From Bacillus ectoiniformans (GTDB taxonomy: Bacteria; Bacillota; Bacilli; Bacillales; Domibacillaceae), in NCBI RefSeq assembly GCF_016908875.1, contig NZ_JAFBES010000018.1, positions 1-51,537 on the forward strand: a stretch of 51,537 nucleotides of DNA, given 5' to 3'. A program made the translations under genes and the position numbers. The notes under the pieces were generated by a model that did no database searches, was not told where the DNA came from, and worked only from the letters and a program-made list of their open reading frames with translations. Below are positions 12,020 through 19,251 of the stretch, piece after piece. The first letter of the stretch is position 1. Each line of letters starts with the position of its first letter.

Positions 12020-12080
12020 GTTTTCTCTTCCTGTCTCTTTTGATTATACGTTTTATCTTATCATTTTCTCCCCTATGGAA

Positions 12081-12103
12081 AAACAGACAAGGCAGTTCTG
12101 TTT
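12081..12103 (-). terminator. Possible terminator after yabT
   Basis: On the minus strand AAACAGA and TCTGTTT form a 7-bp stem with an 8- to 9-nt loop, followed by a short T-rich run. It overlaps the yabT stop codon. The stem is short, so the call is tentative. Confidence 0.45.
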
Positions 12104-13058
12104 ACAACAGTTCTATGAATACATACACCATATAACACACTAAGACCGATAAAATAATGACAGCTGTCTCTAAGTGTTTTTGCTTTCGTTTTCGCTGTTT
12201 AGAGGCCGCTCTTCCTTTGACTGCTTCCTTATCGCTCCTGACAGGTACTCTCTTTGGTGAAACTGGAGATAGAGCGGTCAGCATTTCTTTTCGCATATCC
12301 AAAGCGGAATGGTATTTTCCTTTGATCGCTTTAATTAATACGCCCGCATACGGCTCAAGCTCTTTGCTTTGCCTAATCATTTTCACAAGCTGTTCCGGAT
12401 CTCTTTCTTTTCTGGCAAACCTTTTAGGATAAACGAGGCTGACAGCCACCATCGCGGCAGCAAATAGATCATAGGACGGTTCGGCTTTGCGTGAGCCGGC
12501 ACCCCAGTACCCTCGGTCAAAAAACTCGGTGTATTCTTTAATCGCTCTTCCTTGTTTAGTTGTTCCTCCAACATCGATACAGCGCAATGAGAAAGGCGTG
12601 CCTGTTACAATCAAGTTGTCTGGCTTAATATCACCGAACACCCAGCCCTCATTATGCAGCGCCTGCAAATTCTCTAAAAGCTGAAGCATGAGCACCCCAA
12701 TCCATGAAGGCCCTCTTGATTGAATGAAAGTGGATAAAGTAGGGCCGTGAATATACTCCATTACATAAAATGAGAATAGTTGTCCTCGATCTTGCCAATC
12801 ATCCGTATCTAACAAAGAAGGCCCTAGGGATGACCCTTGGACCTTGTCAAACGCCTTCAGCACATTCATTTCAGACGTAATAGATAATTGACTGCTGACT
12901 TTTAGCGCAGCTGAACCCTGCTGCCCTTTTACTAAATAAACGGTTCCTGTTGCGCCATATCCCAATTCTCTTTCGATAATGTACGTATGGTTATGCCATT
13001 TCCCGCGAATCACCGTCCCTCTAGGGATACTATATAGATTTTTCGATGTATTCATCAT
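12102..13058 (-). CDS. yabT: YabT-like membrane-anchored serine/threonine kinase
   Basis: Hanks-type protein kinase with a C-terminal membrane anchor. In B. subtilis YabT acts at the onset of sporulation and phosphorylates proteins such as RecA; that role is inferred here. In the 318-residue product the glycine loop is LGYGATGTVYL (32-42) and the ATP-binding lysine is Lys53. The catalytic loop is VFGDIKPDNLIV, and the usual DFG is replaced by IDVGGTT, as in B. subtilis. A basic linker (KQRKRKQK) precedes one transmembrane helix at the very end, so the kinase faces the cytoplasm. The paired ATGATG start was chosen by homology. The gene overlaps the end of yabS by 29 bp. Confidence 0.93.
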   Translation of the reverse strand: MMNTSKNLYSIPRGTVIRGKWHNHTYIIERELGYGATGTVYLVKGQQGSAALKVSSQLSITSEMNVLKAFDKVQGSSLGPSLLDTDDWQDRGQLFSFYVMEYIHGPTLSTFIQSRGPSWIGVLMLQLLENLQALHNEGWVFGDIKPDNLIVTGTPFSLRCIDVGGTTKQGRAIKEYTEFFDRGYWGAGSRKAEPSYDLFAAAMVAVSLVYPKRFARKERDPEQLVKMIRQSKELEPYAGVLIKAIKGKYHSALDMRKEMLTALSPVSPKRVPVRSDKEAVKGRAASKQRKRKQKHLETAVIILSVLVCYMVYVFIELL

Positions 13059-13767
13059 CTTGTGATAACCAGCCTTTAAAAGATCGCTTCTTCTTTTTAA
13101 ATTGGGCAATAGCTTCACGAATCGCAGGTCCAGTCGGTGTTAATCCTCCCGGGGACAGCTTGGAAAAGATAGAAGTTAATGACTCAAGCTTAGGTGTCCA
13201 ATCCAACAGACGCTCGACATCACTTTCTTTCCCGGGAAATACATACAGTGCGAACATATTTCCCCCCATTCTTGCATTCATGCTTAAAGACAAATCAAGC
13301 AATGCTTCTTTGACGGTCGGGAGCTTGCTCTTCATACTGGCACTCGTATCAACTAATATCAGAACCTCAAGTGCTGCGGTTTCCGAAAGCTCATCAACGA
13401 CCTCCATTACTTCCCCGCGTTTTTCTGGAGGAAGCGATTCGATGGCTGATTCACTGTTAAAGATTTGTTTTAATTGCTGATTCACCACCCCTTGCAATGT
13501 TTGTGTCATCGCTTTTCTGGTAACCATCTGTACGGTATGTGACAGCTGCGTAGCATAAACGGCTTGGCTAATTCCCCCTCCGGAAGCAGCAATGTGGTCA
13601 ATTTCTTGCACTCCCCTGTGATCAGCGGCTTCATTTTCCAGAATCCCAATTACATTGACTGTAATCCCTTGTTCTCTCGCCAATGCAGCCATAGCTGATG
13701 GATCTTCCCCGTGGTTTGAACAGCCATCGGTCAACAGCAAAATTTGTCTGATTGTCCCACTTTTCAT
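13030..13767 (-). CDS. yabS: YabS-like von Willebrand factor A domain protein
   Basis: A 245-residue protein of unknown role that is conserved next to yabT and spoIIE. A metal-ion-dependent adhesion site DTSAS lies at 140-144 within a VWA fold. The N-terminal LLLTDGCSNHGEDP resembles the other half of such a fold. Related phosphoprotein systems pair VWA proteins with kinases, and the 29-bp overlap with yabT suggests that the two act together. The ATG follows a GGAGGG ribosome site. No signal peptide or membrane segment is seen. Confidence 0.9.
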   Translation of the reverse strand: MKSGTIRQILLLTDGCSNHGEDPSAMAALAREQGITVNVIGILENEAADHRGVQEIDHIAASGGGISQAVYATQLSHTVQMVTRKAMTQTLQGVVNQQLKQIFNSESAIESLPPEKRGEVMEVVDELSETAALEVLILVDTSASMKSKLPTVKEALLDLSLSMNARMGGNMFALYVFPGKESDVERLLDWTPKLESLTSIFSKLSPGGLTPTGPAIREAIAQFKKKKRSFKGWLSQDDEYIEKSI

Positions 13768-13852
13768 TTCGTTCCCTCCAACCTGTCATAAGTTATTTCC
13801 ATCCTTGCCCAATTTGATGGATTTTATACCTTTGAAGGCGCGAGGGAACATT

Positions 13853-16348
13853 TTATGAAATTTTCTTTTTCTTTTTCGATAGAGATAGATTCATCGGAAT
13901 AGATGCCCATTTTGGCAGGTTATGCTCGACTTTAGCCACAACAACGGTCATATCATCTTCAATCTCTCCTGATCTTGTACGAATCACTTCCTCCATCAGC
14001 AAGTCGGCTACCATTTGCGGATCCTCGGTTTCTAGCTCGCTGATTTTTCTTTTCATCCATAGGTCCGTATTTTCAATATTTCTCGGTCCCTCAAATACTC
14101 CATCGCTCATCATAATAATGAGATCCCCTGATTTTAATTGTTCAGTTACCACATCTACTTCGAATTCCTGCAAAATGCCAATTGGCAAGTTGCTTGCTTC
14201 TACCTTAATAATCTTGTTGCCGCGTTTAATAAAGCTTGGTGTCGATCCAACTTTTAGAAAATTAGCGGCTGCGTCTTGCAGGTCAATAATCACTAAATCA
14301 AGTGTGGAGAAGATCTCATCTGTTGTCCGTAAAGACAAGATCGAGTTAACAGATTTAATCGCGACTTTTTCTTCAATACCTGATTTTAGAATTTGCTGAA
14401 GCAAACTGAGCGTTTCATGGCTTTCGTAATGGGCTCTTTCCCCATTGCCCATTCCGTCGCTAATGGCTACTGCATACTTTCCTGCTCCGAGTTCAATTGT
14501 GGAGTAACTGTCTCCTGATACAAGACCTCCTCCTTTGGCAGCATGAGCTGCTCCCGTTTCCACCACAAATGCTTTCGCCGACCTGAATGTGACTTGACAA
14601 ACTCCAGCTGGACCGCCGCTGCACTCTTCTTTATGCACAATCACATTGTCTAGCAGTATATCTGATAGCATAGGGGCGATGAGCTTTTGGCATTCTCCAT
14701 GACGGGTATTTGAATATGGGATCGTCATATCAATGTCTATACTGCCCTTTTGCAGATTGTAAATATCAATTTGTTCAATCTCCATGCCGTATGATTCAAT
14801 GGCTTCAAAAATTTGCTCTTCCTGATTATGATGGTTTTCTCTTTCTCTCTGAATCTCATCAGCGAAGTCGCTCATCACTTCAGATACGCCTCTTAACTGT
14901 TCAGCGACTAGCTTTCTGCTATCATATACTTGCTTTTTTAATTTCTGGTTCGCTTGATAATAAGTCAGCTGCTGTGTGATCGCTTCTTCCACTTTCTTAG
15001 GACGATAGCAATGTTTGTCCAAGTCCTTTTTTAGCTTCGGGGAAAGTTCTCCTTTGCCGTCATCCAATTCATATAACACATCTTTCATTAAGTGATAGGT
15101 CTGGTTAAAGTTGTTTGCCCAGCACTGTTCTTTCTTAAAGCATGTTTGACACGTTTTTTCAGTGACATGACTTAAGAACATATCCAGTTCTCTCTCTTCG
15201 TAATCTTCTAATATATCGACATTGTATTGAGAGAAGCTGTTAGACAAAGCATCAAACACTTCAGAGAACTGCTCTACTCTGCTGGCTGTCACATCTCGGA
15301 TCTTTCTTAAATACTGCTGCTGTTCACTTGAATGCTCCACCGTTCCAGGAATCAGCTTGGCCAGCTTATCGGTAAGGAGCTTAGGGGTTAGAAATAGAAG
15401 AATAATCGCGGCGATTGATTCATATAATGTAAGAGTGAGCGGCACACCGCTTTCGCCGTACATTCCCGCAAGCAAGGTAGCCACAAGTAATCCGGCTGCA
15501 GCTCCCGCCCTTTTCCATTCCTTTAATAAACCCCCTAACAGTCCCGAAAAAGCAAGAAGACTCATTTGATAAAAGCTGGCCACATTCGCCAGACTGAAGA
15601 TCAATCCGGTTACGACCCCTACCGTAGAACCTACTGCTGCTCCAGAAATAAAGGCAAAAATGAGCACCAGGTATCTCGAGAATATATGCTCCATCGATAA
15701 CCCGTAGACCGTCCAGCCAATGGTTCCGGAAGTAATCGAAGCCAGCATAATGACAAGGCTGATGATCTCTTCATTTTTTAATGATTTTATTCGTTTATTT
15801 AATGATAAAAAGGGGATGCTTTGCATAAAGATAAGTGTCAGGACAAAAGCAAGGGATGCTTCAACCACTCCCATTAGCAAATCATACGCAGCAAGCACTC
15901 CGCTTCCTTGAAAGTAGGCAAAGCCAGATTTCACCGCTAATACAGTAAAAAACACGTAGAACGGCAAAGATACGACATCTTCTTTATGAAAGTTCTTGAG
16001 CAGTCGATAAGAAATGAGAAAAATAAAAATGGTCACAAATGAATAGGTGATCTGATCCAGCGACAACGTCAGCGCACCAGCCAGTAATCCCACTAACGCA
16101 AGCGGCGCATGATCTCGCTTTAACATGAATACCGCAGCAAAGAATGGCAGGGCGAACGGTGTTAAATGCGAAAGAATTAATGCACGTCCAAGTAAAAAGC
16201 CAATCAGCAACAAAAGGAATCCTTTTTCAATTAACCATACCTGCGCGTGGTAGGAAAATTGCTTTACCCCCTTAAAGACCTCCATTTTTGTTCCCTCTAG
16301 ATCTACATGGCTAACCGGCTCTATCATATTCCTTTCCACTCTCTCCAT
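13853..16348 (-). CDS. spoIIE: Stage II sporulation protein E, membrane PP2C phosphatase
   Basis: Dephosphorylates SpoIIAA to release sigma-F in the forespore and also takes part in the polar septum. The product has 831 residues, close to the B. subtilis length. About ten hydrophobic segments fill residues 40-330, a central oligomerisation region follows, and the C-terminal third is a PP2C domain with AISDGMGNGERA, LGAGKYA and IMMSDGVFEG carrying the metal-binding aspartates. The start is the ATG of MERVERN with GGAGTG upstream. It is a single gene with a Spo0A-type promoter. Confidence 0.97.
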   Translation of the reverse strand: MERVERNMIEPVSHVDLEGTKMEVFKGVKQFSYHAQVWLIEKGFLLLLIGFLLGRALILSHLTPFALPFFAAVFMLKRDHAPLALVGLLAGALTLSLDQITYSFVTIFIFLISYRLLKNFHKEDVVSLPFYVFFTVLAVKSGFAYFQGSGVLAAYDLLMGVVEASLAFVLTLIFMQSIPFLSLNKRIKSLKNEEIISLVIMLASITSGTIGWTVYGLSMEHIFSRYLVLIFAFISGAAVGSTVGVVTGLIFSLANVASFYQMSLLAFSGLLGGLLKEWKRAGAAAGLLVATLLAGMYGESGVPLTLTLYESIAAIILLFLTPKLLTDKLAKLIPGTVEHSSEQQQYLRKIRDVTASRVEQFSEVFDALSNSFSQYNVDILEDYEERELDMFLSHVTEKTCQTCFKKEQCWANNFNQTYHLMKDVLYELDDGKGELSPKLKKDLDKHCYRPKKVEEAITQQLTYYQANQKLKKQVYDSRKLVAEQLRGVSEVMSDFADEIQRERENHHNQEEQIFEAIESYGMEIEQIDIYNLQKGSIDIDMTIPYSNTRHGECQKLIAPMLSDILLDNVIVHKEECSGGPAGVCQVTFRSAKAFVVETGAAHAAKGGGLVSGDSYSTIELGAGKYAVAISDGMGNGERAHYESHETLSLLQQILKSGIEEKVAIKSVNSILSLRTTDEIFSTLDLVIIDLQDAAANFLKVGSTPSFIKRGNKIIKVEASNLPIGILQEFEVDVVTEQLKSGDLIIMMSDGVFEGPRNIENTDLWMKRKISELETEDPQMVADLLMEEVIRTRSGEIEDDMTVVVAKVEHNLPKWASIPMNLSLSKKKKKIS

Positions 16349-16381
16349 CGTTAACACTCCTATTCAGTTTCTTTGCTCATC

Positions 16382-16414
16382 ATTATATAGGAGGCTTATT
16401 TCAAACTTTGTCAA
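16382..16414 (-). promoter_or_regulatory. spoIIE promoter with 21-bp spacer (sigma-A, Spo0A-dependent type)
   Basis: On the minus strand a perfect TTGACA (16409-16414) and a perfect TATAAT (16382-16387) are separated by 21 bp instead of 17. B. subtilis spoIIE has the same over-long spacing, which makes the promoter depend on phosphorylated Spo0A. Confidence 0.85.
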
Positions 16415-16440
16415 AATCAGAGAGCAGAACCTAAAAAACG

Positions 16441-16447
16441 TTCGACG
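16441..16447 (-). promoter_or_regulatory. 0A box upstream of spoIIE
   Basis: CGTCGAA on the minus strand matches six of seven bases of the Spo0A box TGTCGAA. It lies 26 bp upstream of the spoIIE -35 element. The TTTTGACAAAG around the -35 may be a second, weaker box. Confidence 0.65.
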
Positions 16448-16545
16448 ATTTTCTATCAGATTTTTCCGAAAATTAATCATTTTATTTATAACATGCGAGA
16501 GAAAACATACTTGCTCCCTAAAAATAATATTCTCATAAAAAAGTG

Positions 16546-16574
16546 TTGACTTCTTATCGAGATCTAGTTATTAT
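16546..16574 (+). promoter_or_regulatory. tRNA operon promoter (sigma-A)
   Basis: TTGACT (16546-16551), 17 bp, then TATTAT (16569-16574), about 28 bp upstream of the tRNA-Met gene. It diverges from the spoIIE promoter. Confidence 0.7.
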
Positions 16575-16601
16575 ATTCATTGTGCTTCAAATAATTTTTT
16601 T

Positions 16602-16678
16602 GGCGGTGTAGCTCAGCTGGCTAGAGCGTACGGTTCATACCCGTGAGGTCGGGGGTTCGATCCCCTCCGCCGCTACCA
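16602..16678 (+). tRNA. tRNA-Met (anticodon CAT), CCA encoded
   Basis: A 77-nt cloverleaf. The acceptor GGCGGTG pairs with CGCCGCT-type sequence at the 3' end, the D-loop is AGCTCAGCTGGCTAGAGC, and the anticodon loop TTCATAC carries CAT. The T-arm is GGGGGTTCGATCCCC, and CCA is genomically encoded. This resembles the tRNA-Met beside spoIIE in B. subtilis. A CAT tRNA could also be an elongator, an initiator or the tilS substrate; the lack of an initiator-type acceptor mismatch and the similarity to trnSL-Met favour elongator Met. Confidence 0.93.
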
Positions 16679-16686
16679 TTTACTTA

Positions 16687-16758
16687 GGCCCGTTGGTCAA
16701 GCGGTTAAGACACCGCCCTTTCACGGCGGTAACACGGGTTCGAATCCCGTACGGGTCA
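16687..16758 (+). tRNA. tRNA-Glu (anticodon TTC), CCA not encoded
   Basis: A 72-nt cloverleaf with acceptor GGCCCGT/ACGGGTC, anticodon loop CTTTCAC (TTC) and T-arm CGGGTTCGAATCCCG. The discriminator A is followed by TGG, not CCA, so the 3' end must be added by CCA-adding enzyme. It is 8 bp after tRNA-Met and shares its promoter and terminator. Confidence 0.95.
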
Positions 16759-16770
16759 TGGCTTAAAAAT

Positions 16771-16817
16771 CAGATTGTCGCAAATCCAAGCGGTTTGTTG
16801 ATGGTCTGGTTTTTTTA
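16771..16817 (+). terminator. Terminator of the tRNA operon
   Basis: CAGATTGTC pairs with GATGGTCTG (with G-U pairs), and an inner stem GCAAATC/CGGTTTGT extends it. Seven T follow. It lies 12 bp after tRNA-Glu. Confidence 0.8.
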
Positions 16818-16907
16818 TATTTAATTTACTCCATAAAAGGGAGAACTCACTAAGAGCTACCCTGTTCTTTTCTTTACATACCACCTTTCCCGAATCTATA
16901 TCTACAG

Positions 16908-16945
16908 AAAAAAGCTGTTTCCCATCGATGGGAAACAGCTTTTTA
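16908..16945 (-). terminator. Terminator after yabR (likely bidirectional)
   Basis: AAAAGCTGTTTCCCATC and its exact complement form a perfect 17-bp palindromic stem with A and T runs on both sides. It ends yabR transcription from the right and can back up the tRNA terminator from the left. Confidence 0.85.
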
Positions 16946-16996
16946 TACTGCTTTAAAACATGTTAATCATAACGTTCACATTAAATAGGCAGCAGT

Positions 16997-17434
16997 TTAA
17001 CCTCTTTTCGCGCCTCTTCCACCACGGCGTGATTCTGTTTGACGCTTCAAAGTAGATAGACGGTCTTCGCTGTCTTTTAGAAAGCGAGCCATCTTTTGCT
17101 CGAAGTTCTCTTTTGGAGGAGCGTAGTTTCCTCTAGGACCTTTAGAGCGATAATCATTGCTTTTTGGACGGGAACGATAGGACTGCTGTTGCTGCGGCTG
17201 GTCTTTAGCTTTACGGATGGATAAACCAATCTTACCATCGCTCTCTACATTAATGACTTTTACTTCGACCTGGTCGCCCACTTTTAAATGTTCGTTAATG
17301 TCTTTTACATAGTTATCTGCGACTTCACTAATGTGTACTAAACCAGTTGAGCCACCTGGCAGTTCAACAAACGCTCCGAATTTTGTGATCCCTGTTACTT
17401 TACCTTGTAACTTGCTGCCTACTTCGATTGACAT
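16997..17434 (-). CDS. yabR: S1-domain RNA-binding protein (YabR-like)
   Basis: A 145-residue protein with one S1 RNA-binding domain at about 4-76 (GSKLQGKVTGITKFGAFVEL, then GLVHISEVADNYV and IGLSIRKAK). A basic, Gln- and Arg-rich tail ending RRGGRGAKRG probably adds nucleic-acid contacts. The family is a general RNA-binding or stress protein in Bacilli, and its specific target is not known. It follows divIC, as in B. subtilis, and is separated from it by a terminator, so it probably has its own promoter in the 85-bp gap. Confidence 0.93.
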   Translation of the reverse strand: MSIEVGSKLQGKVTGITKFGAFVELPGGSTGLVHISEVADNYVKDINEHLKVGDQVEVKVINVESDGKIGLSIRKAKDQPQQQQSYRSRPKSNDYRSKGPRGNYAPPKENFEQKMARFLKDSEDRLSTLKRQTESRRGGRGAKRG

Positions 17435-17489
17435 AAAAAAATTGTTCCTCCTTAGAAATGATCGTGCTTTACTTTATATTATATTACGT

Positions 17490-17520
17490 AAAAAAAGAGT
17501 GTCAATAAGACAACCACTCT
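17490..17520 (-). terminator. Terminator after divIC
   Basis: On the minus strand AGAGTG..CACTCT with an inner GTC/GAC pair is followed by seven T. It abuts the divIC stop codon. Confidence 0.7.
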
Positions 17521-17918
17521 TATTGTTCATTCTTACGGTCCTTTTCGGCGTTTTCAGGGATGTTAAAAATGATTTCTCCCTGGTCAGACAGAAAGTATTT
17601 TTTCCTTGCCAGTTCCGCAATATACTCATCATGCTTGAGCCTTTCCAGCTCTTCTTCATACTTTACTTCATTCGTCTTTAACTCATCCAAAGCCGCTTCC
17701 GCGCGTTCTTTTTGCTCTATTTTCTCATCTAACCGAGCGGACTGGGAAACGAGAGTCGAGACCATCCCAGCCATAATTAACATGGCCACCACGGCAAAAG
17801 CTGATAATCGTCTAAATAATTTCGTTTTATGCTTTGCTAAAAATTTTTCTTTTTTTTCCTGACTGAAAATAAAAGCATTTTTCAAGGCAGTTACTTTTCT
17901 TTTGCTCGATTCACTCAT
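17520..17918 (-). CDS. divIC: Cell-division protein DivIC (FtsB family)
   Basis: Bitopic membrane protein that forms the FtsL-DivIC-DivIB subcomplex of the divisome and regulates septal wall synthesis. The 132-residue product has a basic cytoplasmic N-terminus, one transmembrane helix at about 37-56 and an extracellular heptad coiled coil at 60-98. A short C-terminal part contains the KKYFLSDQGEIIFN segment typical of the FtsB/DivIC family. It follows yabQ by 13 bp, which places a division gene in a sporulation cluster, as in B. subtilis. Confidence 0.96.
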   Translation of the reverse strand: MSESSKRKVTALKNAFIFSQEKKEKFLAKHKTKLFRRLSAFAVVAMLIMAGMVSTLVSQSARLDEKIEQKERAEAALDELKTNEVKYEEELERLKHDEYIAELARKKYFLSDQGEIIFNIPENAEKDRKNEQ

Positions 17919-17931
17919 TTCCCGTCCTCCC

Positions 17932-18546
17932 TTATTTATTTTTCCAGCGTTTGATTGTATTTAACAATTTATTCTTGAAAATAAGGAAATGTCCTGCTAA
18001 TTTAGCATATAAATCATTCGCCTTTTTTCTCACTTTTTTAGGGAATAATCTCCAAATAATTGTGATTGGCCAAAAAATAACCTTTAATACAAATAATAAT
18101 AGCTGATAGCCTACTTTGGCAAGCATCATCAGCATTTTACCTATGAATTGTACTATATTTATGACCACGGTTACAATTGTGCGTATCGGCCAGACAATAA
18201 AAATATGAATAAGTTTCTTTATTAACAAGAATATTTTTACAAAAAATAAGATGATCGTCTCCAGCAAGTTTTCATACAGCTTTTTGAATAATGCCTGATA
18301 AGCGGAAAAACCACATAATAAAGCGATGAAAAGATAAAAACGGATCTCACCATTGTTTACATGATATAAACAGTAGAATAGAAGACCGCCATACAGACAC
18401 CAGAAGAAGATGTCCCAAATGAACGTCATCCATCTCGAGCGGACCGAGCGCTTCCAAAATCGCCGATATGTATCCAGCAGTGCGCCAAATACACATCCAA
18501 GGGCAATCATAGAAATCATTGTTTCAAATTGAACAGTTAAACTCAT
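17932..18546 (-). CDS. yabQ: YabQ, sporulation membrane protein
   Basis: Integral membrane protein needed for spore cortex formation in B. subtilis. The 204-residue product has at least four hydrophobic segments: about 10-28, 40-60, 68-84, and a long stretch at about 92-165 that probably holds two or more helices. A basic tail follows. Its stop and start form ATGA-type coupling with yabP (4-bp overlap). Expression is inferred to be in the mother cell from the sigma-E promoter upstream of yabP. Its biochemical activity is not known. Confidence 0.93.
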   Translation of the reverse strand: MSLTVQFETMISMIALGCVFGALLDTYRRFWKRSVRSRWMTFIWDIFFWCLYGGLLFYCLYHVNNGEIRFYLFIALLCGFSAYQALFKKLYENLLETIILFFVKIFLLIKKLIHIFIVWPIRTIVTVVINIVQFIGKMLMMLAKVGYQLLLFVLKVIFWPITIIWRLFPKKVRKKANDLYAKLAGHFLIFKNKLLNTIKRWKNK

Positions 18547-18839
18547 TTAAACAGTTTACTAAACATGCTTTTTGATTGATTTTTAGAAGTCTCGTCCGAG
18601 TAAACTAATTGATTGATCCGCCCTTTAATAGAAACGATGCCCTGATCGACGTCCAGATTTTTCATCTGCAGATTTTGACCTTGAACTGAAAGCACGCCCA
18701 TTACAGTGATAAGCAAGAACTCTTCACTGTCAAAGCTCTCTACCTGCTTTACCCCTGTGATCTCAAGCACTTTTCTTCCTCTCATGATTACATCGTGGTC
18801 AGCGTTGTTTCTGTCATTCACTTCAAGATATTGACTCAC
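18543..18839 (-). CDS. yabP: YabP, sporulation protein
   Basis: Small protein of the YabP/YqfC family, required for spore cortex or coat assembly downstream of sigma-E in B. subtilis. The 98-residue product includes the family segments RKVLEITGVKQVESFDSEEF and MGVLSVQGQNLQMKNLDVDQG, with FSKLFK at the end. The start is GTG with AAGGGGG eight bases upstream. It overlaps yabQ by 4 bp. A good sigma-E promoter lies about 40 bp upstream. Confidence 0.94.
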   Translation of the reverse strand: MSQYLEVNDRNNADHDVIMRGRKVLEITGVKQVESFDSEEFLLITVMGVLSVQGQNLQMKNLDVDQGIVSIKGRINQLVYSDETSKNQSKSMFSKLFK

Positions 18840-18878
18840 CTAGTTTTCCCCCTTCACAAAGTACAAGCTTTGCCACTA

Positions 18879-18907
18879 AGTGTATGCGGACAAAGTGCAA
18901 TCTATGA
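18879..18907 (-). promoter_or_regulatory. yabP promoter (sigma-E)
   Basis: On the minus strand TCATAGA (18901-18907), 14 bp, then CATACACT (18879-18886). The -10 matches the sigma-E consensus CATACAnT closely. This fits mother-cell expression of yabP-yabQ. Confidence 0.75.
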
Positions 18908-18965
18908 ATGAAAGGGAGGATCTGTTCATTTATTTCACCGCTTCTAAAACCGATGAGGTTGACCG

Positions 18966-19238
18966 TTATTCGAGATTTAAGCGTTCTTCTTTAAGCAGCT
19001 CATACATTCCAGCGGCCTCTTCTTTTTTTGTCGTTTCTTGCAGCCGCTCCACACGCACTGTCAGAACCCGCTGTCCTAACCGAACCGTCAGTTCATCTCC
19101 GACTTTGACATTAGAACTCGCCTTTGCTTCTGTTCCATTGATCATAATTCTGCCTTGATCAGCTACTTCTTTCGCTAATGTTCTTCTTTTAATAATTCTT
19201 GATACTTTTAGAAATTTATCTAATCTCATTGTGCTCAT
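18966..19238 (-). CDS. rqcP: RqcP, S4-domain ribosome quality-control factor
   Basis: In B. subtilis this protein (formerly YabO) binds stalled 50S subunits with RqcH and supports addition of C-terminal alanine tails; it is a homologue of Hsp15. The 90-residue product is one S4 RNA-binding domain with MRLDKFLKVSRIIKRRTLAKEVADQG near the start. The ATG of MSTMRLDK has GGAGAG seven bases upstream; the internal ATG of MRLDK would be too far from it. It follows yabN by 13 bp in a common operon. Confidence 0.95.
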   Translation of the reverse strand: MSTMRLDKFLKVSRIIKRRTLAKEVADQGRIMINGTEAKASSNVKVGDELTVRLGQRVLTVRVERLQETTKKEEAAGMYELLKEERLNLE

Positions 19239-19251
19239 TCTTATCTCTCCT

